Shown piece after piece: positions 16,122 through 25,393 of a DNA stretch of 64,000 bases; position 1 is the first letter of the stretch; each line of letters begins with the position of its first letter. The stretch is from AA29 sp041481445 (GTDB lineage: Bacteria > Acidobacteriota > Vicinamibacteria > Fen-336): assembly GCA_041481445.1 (NCBI GenBank), contig JBGPBV010000003.1:1-64000 (forward strand), written 5' to 3'. A program made the translations under genes and the position numbers. The notes beneath the pieces were generated by a model. That model did not search any database, was not told the origin of the DNA, and saw nothing but the letters and a program-made list of their open reading frames with translations.

Positions 16122-16715
16122 ATGAGACATAGAGTCGGGTTCCGTAAGCTCGGACGCGTCACGCCGCATCGGATCGCGCTGCTGCGCAACATGGCGACCG
16201 CGCTGTTCGAGCGCGAGCGCATCCGCACCACGCTGATGAAGGCCAAGGAGCTGAGGCCCTACGCGGAGAAGCTCATCACCCAGGCCAAGCGCGACGACGA
16301 CCGCCTGCACGCGCGGCGGCTGGTGGCCCGCGAGATCCACGACGTCACGGTGGTGAAGAAGCTCTTCGACGACCTCGGGGCACGCTACGCCACGCGCCAG
16401 GGCGGCTACACCCGCATCCTCCGTCTGGGGCCCCGCCGGGGCGACGGCGCGGAGATGGCCATCGTCGAGCTCCTCGGCTCGGAGTACAAGCCCGAGAAGA
16501 AGGACGAGAAGGGCAAGAAGGCCGAGGGCGAGAAGAAGCCCGAGTCCAAGGCGTCCGGCAAGTCCGCGGGCGGCCGGGCCAAGACGCCCAAGGTGCCCAA
16601 GGAACCCAAGGAGCCGAAGGCAGCCAAGGCGAAGGCCACGGCCGAGGGCGGCGACAAGAAGAAGGCGTCGGCCAAGGGCAAGGGCAAGAAGAAGGCGGCG
16701 GGGAAGGAAGCCTAG
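16122..16715 (+). CDS. rplQ: 50S ribosomal protein L17 with Lys-rich tail
   Basis: A protein near the tunnel exit. It has 197 residues against about 120 usual. The core is MRHRVGFRKLGRVTPHRIAL, LRNMATALFERERIRTT, and TRILRLGPRRGDGAEMAIVEL. The last ~75 residues are Lys/Ala/Glu/Pro repeats (KPEKKDEKGKKAEGEKK). Last gene of the superoperon, followed by a terminator. Confidence 0.97.
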   Translation: MRHRVGFRKLGRVTPHRIALLRNMATALFERERIRTTLMKAKELRPYAEKLITQAKRDDDRLHARRLVAREIHDVTVVKKLFDDLGARYATRQGGYTRILRLGPRRGDGAEMAIVELLGSEYKPEKKDEKGKKAEGEKKPESKASGKSAGGRAKTPKVPKEPKEPKAAKAKATAEGGDKKKASAKGKGKKKAAGKEA

Positions 16716-16751
16716 TAAGGCGCTCCCCTTTTCGGTTCGAACGTAAAGTGA

Positions 16752-16783
16752 AAAGGCCGACCGCAAGGTCGGCCTTTCCTTTG
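16752..16783 (+). terminator. Intrinsic terminator of the ribosomal superoperon
   Basis: AAAGGCCGACC (16752-16762), loop GCAA, GGTCGGCCTTT (16767-16777), then TCCTTT. An 11-bp perfect stem ending in a T-rich run, 36 nt after the rplQ stop. It is nearly symmetrical (A-run on the left) and could also serve the convergent gene on the other strand. Confidence 0.88.
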
Positions 16784-16829
16784 GCCGCCGAGTCCCCCTG
16801 TTCCTCGAGCTTCCTGTCCTTGTGGAACT

Positions 16830-18686
16830 TCAGGGGCCTGTACTCGAAGTTCTTGAACAGCGGAACTGGTCCTTGAAGGCCTCCGGCCGCCCGCCCGCGG
16901 CAAGGGCTGCGGCTTCCAGGGCACCGGCCTTGATCTCGCCATAGCTCGGGAAGAGATTCGCGCCGGGGACGGTGGTCAGCTGCGTCTGGTGCAAGCCGTC
17001 CGCGTCCATGACCCAGAGTTGCTGCTGTCCCGCCACCAGCCGCTGGAAGGCGATCTTCGACCCATCGGGCGAAAACGACGGCGTCCCGTCGAGGACGGCA
17101 TTGTCGGTCAGTACTTTCTTGTCGGAGCCATCGGCGTTCATCACGCAGATCTCGAAGTCGGTCCCCGTTCCGCCTGGAGCGTTCGTCCGGCACATGTACG
17201 CCACGCGCGCTCCATCCGGAGACCACGTGGGACCTCGCTCCTCGAAGCCGTTGTTGGTCAGGTTGACCCGGCCCGAGCCGTCGACGTTCATCACCCAGAC
17301 TTCCTTCGAAGGGGAATTGAGGGGGTTGTCGCTGGCGTTGTGAAACGTCCACAGGATCTTCTGTCCGTCGGGCGACCAGGCCGCGTCATCGTCGATCTCC
17401 GTCGGGCTGTTGGTGATGTTCGTGGGAGGCACCCCGGCGAGGATCTCGCACACGCTGGCCACGAAGATGTCGCTGTCCGAGGTCGGAGCGCCCGGGTCGC
17501 TCTTGATCGGCAGGCCGGCGCCCGAGGCCGACCGGTGGAACGCGATGCGCGTGCTGTCCGGGGACCACGTCGCGGAGTCGCCTCGGGTCAGGAATGTCTG
17601 GGCGCTTCCATCATGCTTCATCAGGAACAGGTCCGAGGTGTTGAGGGGCTCTGAAGGAGTTCGCAGCCGGTTGCTGTCGAAGACGATCGTGCCTTTTCCG
17701 TTTGGCGACAGGCTCGGCATGGAATCGCCCCAGACGTTGTTGGTCACCCGCACCGGGTTCGTGCCGTCCGGGTTCATCAGGTAGATCTCGGCGGTGAGGA
17801 ACGGATTGCCGACGATGTCGTCGCGCCCAGACACGAACGCGATGAGCGTGGTGAGGTCGCCGTGGAGGCCGCACACGCCGGCGTCACATACGTCCGGTCC
17901 GGAGCACGAGTCGGTGTCGGTGCACGCCGTACCGTCCGGAGCCGCGGGGTCCGAGCAAGCGCCTGACGCCGGGTCGCACGTCCCCGCGACGTGGCACTGA
18001 TCGCTGGCCGAGCAGACGACCGGGTCCGCACCCGTGCAGGCGCCCCCCTGGCACGAGTCGCTTCGCGTGCACGCGTCGGTGTCGGTGCACGCCGTCCCGT
18101 CCGGCGCCGAGGGGTTCGAGCAGGCACCCGTTGCCCGGTCGCACGTCCCGGCGACGTGGCACTGGTCGCCGGCCGCGCATTCGACGGGGTTGCTGCCCGT
18201 GCAGCTTCCCGCCTGGCAGCGGTCCGACCGAGTGCATGCATTGGCGTCGTTGCAGGCGGTGCCGTTCGCCACGTTCAGGCCCGCGCACACGGCACCGTGG
18301 CATGCGTCCCCGCCCGTGCACAGGTTCCCGTCGTCGCACGCGATGGGATGGCCGTGATGAGGCTCGTGCGGCTTGGATACGCACCGGCCGCCCTTGTGGC
18401 CGCCCTTCTTGCGGCACTTGTCCTTCGTGCAGGGGTTGTGGTCGTCGCAGTCTCCGTCCGTCCGGCACGTGGCTCCGCCCTCGACGTCGTCGTCATCGTC
18501 GTCGTCGCGTGTGGCCCACGAGGCCGACACGGACGATGCACGGTCCTTCTCGGCAAAGATGTCCGGCACGCCGCCGATGTCCAGGGCCGTCCAGGCCGTT
18601 TCGGCGGCCTGGCTACGGCCGGCCGCCACGACCGACACCAGCACGACAAGGGAAATGGCAAGGGCGAATCGAGGCCGCTTCTTCAT
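16830..18686 (-). CDS. Secreted protein: Cys-rich repeats plus TolB-like beta-propeller
   Basis: A predicted exported protein of 618 residues. A signal peptide covers residues 1-28 (KKRPRFALAISLVVLV ... AAGRSQA). A run of seven Asp near residue 62 follows. Residues about 72-280 hold Cys-rich repeats of the form DGTACTDTDACTRSDSC and DQCHVAGTCD, like those of myxobacterial surface proteins. Residues about 285-600 carry PD40/TolB-type blades (IYLMNPDGTNPVRVT, WSPDGQKILW, SFSPDGSKIAFQR). GAGGAG about 6 nt before the ATG. The function is unknown; a calcium-stabilised surface scaffold or binding protein is a guess. Confidence 0.85.
   Translation of the reverse strand: MKKRPRFALAISLVVLVSVVAAGRSQAAETAWTALDIGGVPDIFAEKDRASSVSASWATRDDDDDDDVEGGATCRTDGDCDDHNPCTKDKCRKKGGHKGGRCVSKPHEPHHGHPIACDDGNLCTGGDACHGAVCAGLNVANGTACNDANACTRSDRCQAGSCTGSNPVECAAGDQCHVAGTCDRATGACSNPSAPDGTACTDTDACTRSDSCQGGACTGADPVVCSASDQCHVAGTCDPASGACSDPAAPDGTACTDTDSCSGPDVCDAGVCGLHGDLTTLIAFVSGRDDIVGNPFLTAEIYLMNPDGTNPVRVTNNVWGDSMPSLSPNGKGTIVFDSNRLRTPSEPLNTSDLFLMKHDGSAQTFLTRGDSATWSPDSTRIAFHRSASGAGLPIKSDPGAPTSDSDIFVASVCEILAGVPPTNITNSPTEIDDDAAWSPDGQKILWTFHNASDNPLNSPSKEVWVMNVDGSGRVNLTNNGFEERGPTWSPDGARVAYMCRTNAPGGTGTDFEICVMNADGSDKKVLTDNAVLDGTPSFSPDGSKIAFQRLVAGQQQLWVMDADGLHQTQLTTVPGANLFPSYGEIKAGALEAAALAAGGRPEAFKDQFRCSRTSSTGP
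17875..18255 (-). repeat. Tandem coding repeat (Cys-rich units)
   Basis: Inside the preceding gene, about three units of some 45 codons repeat the pattern CTRSD.C..G.C.G..PV.C...DQCHVAGTCD...GACS.P.APDGTAC. The DNA is also similar between units. The repetition is within an intact reading frame, so it is a protein repeat, not a CRISPR or mobile element. Confidence 0.7.
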
Positions 18687-18812
18687 GGCTCTCCTCTCAG
18701 CGTGTCCAGACCGGGCGATAGCCCTCGAGTGAAAGAGGTGCCCGTTGCGGTGGCCTCAAAGATCGGCGGCCAGGGCCAGCGGTCAATAACCGGTGGCTCA
18801 CTTCCAGCTATC

Positions 18813-18833
18813 TTTCGCGCGAGCGGCGCGAAA
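18813..18833 (+). other. Inverted repeat upstream of the CadC-like regulator
   Basis: TTTCGCGC (18813-18820) and GCGCGAAA (18826-18833) form a perfect 8-bp inverted repeat with a 5-nt centre. It lies in the 242-nt gap between two divergent genes, about 100 nt before the regulator ATG. It may be an operator; no clear promoter hexamers were seen next to it. Confidence 0.4.
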
Positions 18834-18928
18834 CGCCTGGTCCAGAAGGTCTTCCGGACCTCCGCCTTGCGGCCATGGCAGAAGGAGCGAAGCGGAGGTA
18901 AGCTCTTCCACTCGCTCCGCAGACCCAA

Positions 18929-20866
18929 ATGGAGACCCTCGCTCGGCGCATCGTCCGATTCGGTGCCTTCGAGGTCGACACCCTGTCCGGTGAGCTCCGC
19001 GAGGGCGGACGGAGAATCAGGGCCCCCGAGCAGTCGTTCCAGGTCCTTGCCCTGCTGCTCGACCGCGCGGGCGAGGTGGTGACACGGGAGGAGCTGCGGC
19101 AGCGACTCTGGCCCGCCGGCACCTTCGTGGATTTCGACGCGGGACTCAACAACGCGGTCCGGAAGCTGCGCGACGCGCTGGGAGACTCTGCCGAGATCCC
19201 CCGCTACATCGAGACCCTGCCCCGCCGCGGCTATCGCTTGTTGGCAGCGGTCGAGGCGCAACCGTTGCCGGCTCCTGAAGAGGCAGACGCCACGGCGCCG
19301 GTCCGGCCGGTGGCCGGGCTCCGGTCCCGGGGTGTGGCCGCGCTGGTGACGGCGGTGACCGCCGTGCTCGTCCTCCTGGCCCTGGCCGCGACGGGGGACC
19401 GGTGGCGTGCCGAGCGATCAGGTCCCGTGCAGGTCGGATCGATTGCCGTGCTTCCCTTCGTGAACCTCAGCGGAGATCCCGAGCAGGACTACTTCGTCGA
19501 TGGCATGACCGACGCCGTCATCACCAACCTCGCGCAGGTCCGGGCCCTGCGGGTGATCTCGCGCACGTCGGTGATGCACTACAAGCGAACGAGCAAGCTG
19601 TTGCCCCGCATCGCCGACGAGCTGCAGGCCGATGCGGTGGTGGAGGGCACGGTGACGCGGGCGGGCGACCACGTACGGGTCACGGCGCAGTTGATCCACG
19701 CCTCCACCGACCGCCACCTGTGGGCACGGAGCTACGAGCGCGAGCTGCGCGACGTGCTCGCCTTGCAGGCGGAGCTGGCGGGGGCCATCGCGCAGGCCGT
19801 GGAGGTGAAGCTGCGGCCGGAAGAGAGTCGCCGGCTGGCGGTGCGCGCGACCGTCAACGCGGAGGCGTACGACGCGTACCTCAAGGGACGCTTCTTCTTG
19901 AACCGCCGTGGGCCCAGGGACATTCCCAAGGCGGTCGAATACTTCCAGCAGGCAATCGGACGGGATCCGAAGTATGCGCCTGCCTATTCGGGCCTGTCGG
20001 ACGCCCACCGCATGTTCGGGCTGCAGGGCCTGTCCCCGCGCGAGTGCATGCCGAAAGCGGAGGCCGCGGCCCGAAAGGCGCTGGCCCTGGACGACACGCT
20101 GGCCGAAGCGCACGCTTCGCTGGCCGGAGTCCTCTACCGTTACCAGTGGGACTGGGAGGGCGCGGAGAGGGAGTTCCGTCTCGGCTTGGAGCTGGACCCC
20201 AACTACGCGGAAGGCCACCGTGCGTATGCGATGTATCTGTTGACCGTGCGCCGCAACGAGGAAGCCGTCGCCGCCGCCCGACGCGCGCGGGCGCTGAGCC
20301 CGCTCTCGATGGGCATCAATGTCGAGCTGGGATCGGCGCTGGTGCGCGTGGGTCGTTACGGCGAGGCGATCGAGCATCTGCACAAGACGCTGGAGCTCAA
20401 CCCCAAGAACCCCAGCGCACACGCGGCCCTGGCCGCGGCCTACGACGGACAGGGTGACAGGGCTCGAGCCGTGGCCATGCTCGAGAAGGCGGTCTCTCTA
20501 TCCGGAGGGGCGGCCAACCCCTGGCTCGGGTATGCGTATGGAATCACTGGGCGACGGCGCGAGGCGCTGGAGATACTGTCCCGGCTCGAGACGCGCTCCC
20601 ATGAGCATTACGTCACACCCCAGGATTTCGCGGTCGTCCACCTTGGCCTGGGGGACAAGGACCAGGCCTTCGTCTGGCTGGAAAAGGCCTACGAGGACCG
20701 CGCCTTCGAGGTCCTCGGCTTCTCGGGTCTGCTCTTCGACCGGCTGAGCGACGACCCGCGGTTCCAGGACCTGCTGCGCCGGATGAGGCTGCCCGTGCCG
20801 ACGGGTGGTCCGCGGACCGCCGCCGAAAACTCTCGTTCGGAGTCGAACGGACAACCACGCCGTTGA
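18929..20866 (+). CDS. CadC-like membrane-anchored winged-helix regulator with TolB-like and TPR domains
   Basis: A predicted one-component transcription regulator of 645 residues. Residues 5-105 are an OmpR/PhoB-type winged helix (FGAFEVDTLSGELREGG, LWPAGTFVDFDAGLNNAVRKLR, IETLPRRGYRL). A membrane helix follows at about 133-150. Residues about 165-300 match the FlgO/TolB-N-like module (IAVLPFVNLSGDPEQDYFVDGMTD). Tetratricopeptide repeats then run to about 600 (AEAHASLAGVLYRYQWDWEGAEREF, NPKNPSAHAALAAAYDGQGD). It is divergent from the Cys-rich propeller gene, which may be a target. The ligand is unknown. Confidence 0.9.
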   Translation: METLARRIVRFGAFEVDTLSGELREGGRRIRAPEQSFQVLALLLDRAGEVVTREELRQRLWPAGTFVDFDAGLNNAVRKLRDALGDSAEIPRYIETLPRRGYRLLAAVEAQPLPAPEEADATAPVRPVAGLRSRGVAALVTAVTAVLVLLALAATGDRWRAERSGPVQVGSIAVLPFVNLSGDPEQDYFVDGMTDAVITNLAQVRALRVISRTSVMHYKRTSKLLPRIADELQADAVVEGTVTRAGDHVRVTAQLIHASTDRHLWARSYERELRDVLALQAELAGAIAQAVEVKLRPEESRRLAVRATVNAEAYDAYLKGRFFLNRRGPRDIPKAVEYFQQAIGRDPKYAPAYSGLSDAHRMFGLQGLSPRECMPKAEAAARKALALDDTLAEAHASLAGVLYRYQWDWEGAEREFRLGLELDPNYAEGHRAYAMYLLTVRRNEEAVAAARRARALSPLSMGINVELGSALVRVGRYGEAIEHLHKTLELNPKNPSAHAALAAAYDGQGDRARAVAMLEKAVSLSGGAANPWLGYAYGITGRRREALEILSRLETRSHEHYVTPQDFAVVHLGLGDKDQAFVWLEKAYEDRAFEVLGFSGLLFDRLSDDPRFQDLLRRMRLPVPTGGPRTAAENSRSESNGQPRR

Positions 20867-20882
20867 TCCGCCGCTCGCGGGT

Positions 20883-21164
20883 TTACGGCGCGACCGTGGT
20901 GGGCGACGGCGTCAAGTTCGGATTGTCGATGAAGTCCGGGTGGCTGAGGAAGACGGTGGTGCGGCCGGTCAAGGTCTCGAAGACTTCCAGGGTGACGACC
21001 AGCACGGCGCTCAAACGCGCGGTCTGCAGCCGCGCGATGCCGACGAGTCCGGACCTCATGTGCGGGGTGGGGCCGGCCGACACTCCGGCCGGACTGAAGG
21101 CGGTGGCGACCAGGGCCAACGGCCAGGCCGCCAACCACACGTGCGATCCGTTCCGATTGCTCAT
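20883..21164 (-). CDS. Small exported protein, unknown function
   Basis: 93 residues with a likely signal peptide (VWLAAWPLALVATAFSPAGVSA, cleaved near residue 31). The mature part contains LQTARLSAVLVVTLEVFETLTGRTTVF and ends NPNLTPSPTTVAP. The start is supported by AGGAGG 7 nt before the ATG at 21164. It begins 20 nt after the stop of the large SBBP/choice-of-anchor gene on the same strand, so the two are probably co-transcribed. No family is recognised. Confidence 0.7.
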   Translation of the reverse strand: MSNRNGSHVWLAAWPLALVATAFSPAGVSAGPTPHMRSGLVGIARLQTARLSAVLVVTLEVFETLTGRTTVFLSHPDFIDNPNLTPSPTTVAP

Positions 21165-21184
21165 GACTTGTCCTCCTCTTCCTT

Positions 21185-24100
21185 TCATCGCGCACGACCG
21201 GTCCCGGAAAGGGCGATCGCGCGGGGGCTGCCAGGGCCGTCGTCCGTGATCGTCACCGCCCCCGTCCGGGTACCGGCTTTGATGGGGGTAAACCTGACGG
21301 TGATGACGCAGCTCGCGCCGACGGCCACGCTGCTGCCGCAGGTATTGGTCTGAGCAAAGTCCCCGCTGGCGACGATGCTGGAGACGATCAAGGCGGCGCT
21401 GCCAATGTTGCTCAGGGTGACGGTCTGGGCGGCGCTGGTGGTGCCGACCCGCTGTGTGCCGAACGTCAACATGTCCCGAGAGAGACTGACCAGAGGAGCC
21501 GTACCGATGCCGCTCAAAGAAACGGCATGAGGGCTGCCAGGGGCGTCGTCGGTGATCGTCACCGCGCCCGTTCGGGTCCCCCTGGCCGAGGGAGTGAAGG
21601 TGATGCTCACGGTGCAGGTGGCGCCGGCGCCGACACTGCCGCCGCAGGTGTTGGTCTGAGCGAAATTCCCGCTGGCTACGATGCTGGCGACGGTCAAGGA
21701 CGCCCCCCCGGTGTTGCTGAGAGTCACCGTCTGCGGGGCGCTGGTCGTACCGACCCGTTGGCTGCCGAACGACAGGCTGACGGGACTGAGGGCGACCGAG
21801 GGCTGAGTGCCGGTGCCGCTGAGGGAAGCCCTCCGCGGGCTGTCGGCCGCGTTGTCCGTGATCGTGATCCATCCGCTCCGCGGCCCGAGGGCCGTCGGCG
21901 TAAAGGTGACGATGAGCCCGCATTCGCTGCCGGCCCCGAGGACGCTCCCGCAGGGATTGCTCGGGGAGCTGGTCACGGCGAAGTCGCCGCTGGCCACGAT
22001 GCTCGAGATCAGCAACTCGGCGCTCCCGCGGTTGCCGAGCATGACGAGCTGCACGGCGCTGGTGGTGCCGAGCCGCTGGCTGCCGAACGCCGCGCTGGCC
22101 GGAGAGAGCTCGGCCCGGGGGGCCGTGCCCTGACCACTCAAGGAGACGACATGCGGGCTGCCGGTGGCGTTGTCCGTGATCGCAACCGTCCCCGTTCGCG
22201 TGCCCTCGGCGGTCGGCGCAAAGATGACGTTGACCACGCAGCTCGCGCCGGCGGCCACGCTGCTGCCGCAGTTGTTGGTCTGCGCGAAGTCCCCACCGGC
22301 GGCGACGCCGGAGATGGTCAAGGCCGCGTTGCCCCGGTTGGCAAGGGTCACGGTCTGCGGGCCGCTCGCGGTGCCGATCGGTCGTGGGGCGAACGTCAGA
22401 GTGCCTGGAAATAAACCGACCACCGGGGCGGTTCCGATGCCGACTCCCTCCAGGTACAGGCGATGCGGACTGTGGGCCGCGTTGTCTGTGATGGTCACCG
22501 TACCGTTCACATGACCGGTGGCGGTCGGCGTGAAGGTGACGCTGATCGTGCAGCTCGCGCCGGCGGCGATCGGGCTCGGGCAGTCGTTCGTCTGCGCGAA
22601 GTCCGTGCTGGCCACGACGCTGGAGAGGATCAAGCCGGCGCTGCCGATGTTGGTCAGGGTCACGGTCTGGGCCGCGCTGGTGGTGCCGACCGGCTGGTTC
22701 CAGAACGTGAGGTTGCTGCGAGCGAGGATGAGCTGGGGAGCGGGTGCGATGCCGATCCCGGTGAGCGAGATGAGGTGCGGGGCGCCGGGCGCGTTGTCCT
22801 CGATGGTGATGGTGCCGGTTCGAGTGCCGGCCGCGGTGGGGGTGAAGGTGACACCGAGCGTGCAGGCCGTGCCCGGGTCCAGGACGTACGGACAGTAGAT
22901 CTCCAGCGCAAAGTCTCCTGTGACCGAAAAGAGATAGCCCTCCGACCAGCCCGCGTCGCATGCTCCTCCCTCTGGCGGGCACTCTGGAGGGCCGCCGACG
23001 CCGAGGATCAACGGATCGCTGCCAGCGGCGGTGAGCCTCGCCGTCCGCACGGCACTGGTGGTGCCGACCGCCTGGTTGCCGAAGGCGACCGTCGCCGGGC
23101 CGACGGCTATGCCCACGCCCGCTCCGCTGGCGATCTTCGCGACGAACCCTTCCCCGGCCCCGGGCCACGCTCGGGAGGCGCTGTAGCCCCCGGGAACGAC
23201 GGGGAAGTCGCCCGAAGAGGCAAACCCGGCGACGTAGAGATTCCCCACGGGATCGAGAGCCACCGCGGACCCACCATCATAGGAAGTGCCGCCGAGGTAG
23301 GTGGAATAGACAATCCCGCTGCCGGCAGCATCCAGTCGGGCCACGAACGCATCCGTGACCTGGGGATTGCCGGTGAACGCTCCCTGGATTGGGCTCGCGA
23401 GCGGGAAGTCCGCGGAGTCCGTCGCTCCCGTCACGTAGGCGTTGCCGGAGGCGTCGACGGCGATGCCGTAGGCGTGATCGGAGCGGCTACCGCCGAGGTA
23501 CGTGGAGTAGTCGAGCGCGGTGCCGGCGGCGCTGACGCGGGTGACGAAGGCGTCCCACGACCCGCCGGCCACGGCCTGGTAGGCCGCGACGGTGGGAAAG
23601 TCGGTGGAGCCCGTCCGGCCCGTGACGTAGGCGTTGCCGGAGCCGTTGACGGCCACGGCGAAGCCGGTGTCGTGGCCGCTGCCGCCGAGGTAGCTCGAGT
23701 ACACGAGAGCGGAGCCCGTCGCGTCGAGCTTGGTCAGGAAGGCCTCGCCCGACCCAGGGTTTCCACCGCCGAGAGCCCCCGGGATCTGATTCACGGCCGG
23801 GAAATCGGTCGAATTGGTCTGGCCCGTCACGTACGCGTTCGCCGCCGCGTCCAAGGCGATTCCGAATCCCCAGTCGTCCGCCGTACCGCCGAGATAGGTG
23901 GAATAGAGGAGCGCGGTGGCCGTGGAGTTGAGCGCGGCCACGAACGCGTCCCCGCCTCCCGCGCTGCTCTGGAGTGGGTTGGCGGTCGGGAAGTCGGCGG
24001 ACTCGGTATCCCCCGTTACGAAGGCGTTCCCCGCTCCATCGATGGCGATGGCGCGTCCGTGCTCGCCGCCGGCGCCGCCCAGGTAGGTCGCGTAGACCAG

Positions 24101-25393
24101 CGTGGAGCCCGTCGGATCCAGCTTGGCCACGAACGCATCGGGGATCGTGTAATAGATCCAGTTCTCCCAGTCCAACCACAGACAGTCGCAGGTCGTATCG
24201 ATGGCTCCCGGCGTCGCGGGAAAGTCCCATGATTCCGTCGTGCCCGTGACGTACGCGTTGCCTTGGGAGTCCACTGCGATGCCCGCGCCAACGGTCCCCC
24301 CGCCGCCGCCGATGTAGGACGTGTAGATGAGAGCGGTGCCGTCGGGGCTGAGCTTGTTCACGAAGGCGGGCACGGTGCACGGCGGCTCGTATCCATTCGT
24401 GGCGCAACCGCCGTTGCTCATCCCCGTCACGTAGGCGTTGCCGTCCGCGTCGACCGCGATGGCATTGACGCTGGGCAAGCCGCCCAGATAGGTGGAATAG
24501 CGGAGCACCGGGTCGATGACGAGGGGTTTCGTGCGGTCATAACGTCCGACGTCGAAGCTGACGCGACGTGCGGTGGATGGGCCCCGGAGGACGTAGCGGC
24601 CGGGAATCTCCTGCCGGCGGCCCCTCGTCTCCTGGTAGAGGCGCGGCTTCTCGAGGCGCAAGGTCCGACGCGCGCCGTTCACGGTGCTCGGTGGTCCCGC
24701 AGCCGTGAGGGACAGAACGAGGTCGCCGTGGCCGTCGAGCTCGATCCGGCCCACACCCTCGAAACCGAGCTGGATCGCCCGCGGATCGGCGCCGGGGCGG
24801 ACGACGAAGTCGTGCTCCAGGCGGCCTTCCTGGTTGCCGTAGAAGACCAGGTCGATGCCGGGATACGTCTCCTGGTATCGGACCTGGGCGAATTGAGGGA
24901 TGTCGGTTCGCCACCTCTTCGGATCGTTGCCGATGAAGTAGTGGCTCCGGCCAGGCAATCGATCGCCTCCGACGATCCGAGGCGCGGAGCTCGCGCCAAT
25001 GAGCTGCATTCGAAGCGTGGCCGGAGAGGAGTCGCCCAAGACGTCAAGGTCTCCTCCCGGGGGGCGTTGCGGTGCGTTGACCGACAGCAGCATCGCCGTG
25101 GGCGTCAACCGCAGCGTGTAGCCCGGGCCGCGGGCGAGGAACCGGACCGCAGGGTCGGTTTGCCCGCGGTTGACCTCGAAGCTGAGAGGCAGCTTGCCAT
25201 AGACGCCTGCGACCCTCTTCCTCACGTCCTCCATCCGGGCTGATGGCTTTCGCACGATTGGCGCGGCCACGGTCGTCGTGGGCCGCTCGGCGGGCCGGAC
25301 TGGCGGGTCGGCGAGGGTGCGTGGGACCGGCGTCAGTAGAGCGGCCAGCACCAGCAAGACCGCGAATGGAAGCGACGGCCCTTTGTGCCTCAT
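21185..25393 (-). CDS. Giant exported SBBP / choice-of-anchor-D repeat protein
   Basis: 1,402 residues. The start at 25393 has GGGGGAGG 6-7 nt upstream and gives a signal peptide (KGPSLPFAVLLVLAALLTP). Residues about 60-300 form the conserved head of this family (LPLSFEVNRGQTD, YFIGNDPKRWRTDIPQF, YPGIDLVFYGN). Residues about 300-765 hold some seven SBBP beta-propeller units (YSTYLGG ... IAVDA.GNAYVTG). Six immunoglobulin-like choice-of-anchor-D/HYDIN-type repeats (GTTSA.QTVTL.N.G, GASC...V.FTP, GTRTG.VTITD) follow to the C-terminus. No sortase or PEP-CTERM signal is seen. Probably a surface or secreted structural protein; its ligand is unknown. Confidence 0.88.
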   Translation of the reverse strand: MRHKGPSLPFAVLLVLAALLTPVPRTLADPPVRPAERPTTTVAAPIVRKPSARMEDVRKRVAGVYGKLPLSFEVNRGQTDPAVRFLARGPGYTLRLTPTAMLLSVNAPQRPPGGDLDVLGDSSPATLRMQLIGASSAPRIVGGDRLPGRSHYFIGNDPKRWRTDIPQFAQVRYQETYPGIDLVFYGNQEGRLEHDFVVRPGADPRAIQLGFEGVGRIELDGHGDLVLSLTAAGPPSTVNGARRTLRLEKPRLYQETRGRRQEIPGRYVLRGPSTARRVSFDVGRYDRTKPLVIDPVLRYSTYLGGLPSVNAIAVDADGNAYVTGMSNGGCATNGYEPPCTVPAFVNKLSPDGTALIYTSYIGGGGGTVGAGIAVDSQGNAYVTGTTESWDFPATPGAIDTTCDCLWLDWENWIYYTIPDAFVAKLDPTGSTLVYATYLGGAGGEHGRAIAIDGAGNAFVTGDTESADFPTANPLQSSAGGGDAFVAALNSTATALLYSTYLGGTADDWGFGIALDAAANAYVTGQTNSTDFPAVNQIPGALGGGNPGSGEAFLTKLDATGSALVYSSYLGGSGHDTGFAVAVNGSGNAYVTGRTGSTDFPTVAAYQAVAGGSWDAFVTRVSAAGTALDYSTYLGGSRSDHAYGIAVDASGNAYVTGATDSADFPLASPIQGAFTGNPQVTDAFVARLDAAGSGIVYSTYLGGTSYDGGSAVALDPVGNLYVAGFASSGDFPVVPGGYSASRAWPGAGEGFVAKIASGAGVGIAVGPATVAFGNQAVGTTSAVRTARLTAAGSDPLILGVGGPPECPPEGGACDAGWSEGYLFSVTGDFALEIYCPYVLDPGTACTLGVTFTPTAAGTRTGTITIEDNAPGAPHLISLTGIGIAPAPQLILARSNLTFWNQPVGTTSAAQTVTLTNIGSAGLILSSVVASTDFAQTNDCPSPIAAGASCTISVTFTPTATGHVNGTVTITDNAAHSPHRLYLEGVGIGTAPVVGLFPGTLTFAPRPIGTASGPQTVTLANRGNAALTISGVAAGGDFAQTNNCGSSVAAGASCVVNVIFAPTAEGTRTGTVAITDNATGSPHVVSLSGQGTAPRAELSPASAAFGSQRLGTTSAVQLVMLGNRGSAELLISSIVASGDFAVTSSPSNPCGSVLGAGSECGLIVTFTPTALGPRSGWITITDNAADSPRRASLSGTGTQPSVALSPVSLSFGSQRVGTTSAPQTVTLSNTGGASLTVASIVASGNFAQTNTCGGSVGAGATCTVSITFTPSARGTRTGAVTITDDAPGSPHAVSLSGIGTAPLVSLSRDMLTFGTQRVGTTSAAQTVTLSNIGSAALIVSSIVASGDFAQTNTCGSSVAVGASCVITVRFTPIKAGTRTGAVTITDDGPGSPRAIALSGTGRAR
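21188..23110 (-). repeat. Array of six choice-of-anchor-D coding repeats
   Basis: About six units of some 100 codons within the exported giant protein. They are highly alike at the C-terminal end, where GSQRVGTTSA.QTVTLSN.G and ASG.FAQTNTCG.SV recur almost unchanged. The close similarity of neighbouring units suggests recent duplication or gene conversion. Confidence 0.65.

Noticed and set aside
16716..16829. Extension of the minus-strand propeller gene or a second small gene across the terminator
   Set aside because: Readings here run through a perfect terminator stem and show no recognisable domain.
17875..18255. Possible CRISPR-like repeat array
   Set aside because: The repeats have no unique spacers, vary in sequence and keep one open reading frame; they are protein repeats.
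20883..23168. A 761-codon minus-strand reading frame rich in Arg, Gln and His
   Set aside because: It is an out-of-frame reading of the repeat gene 21185-25393; only its last 93 codons, which have their own AGGAGG and signal peptide, look real.
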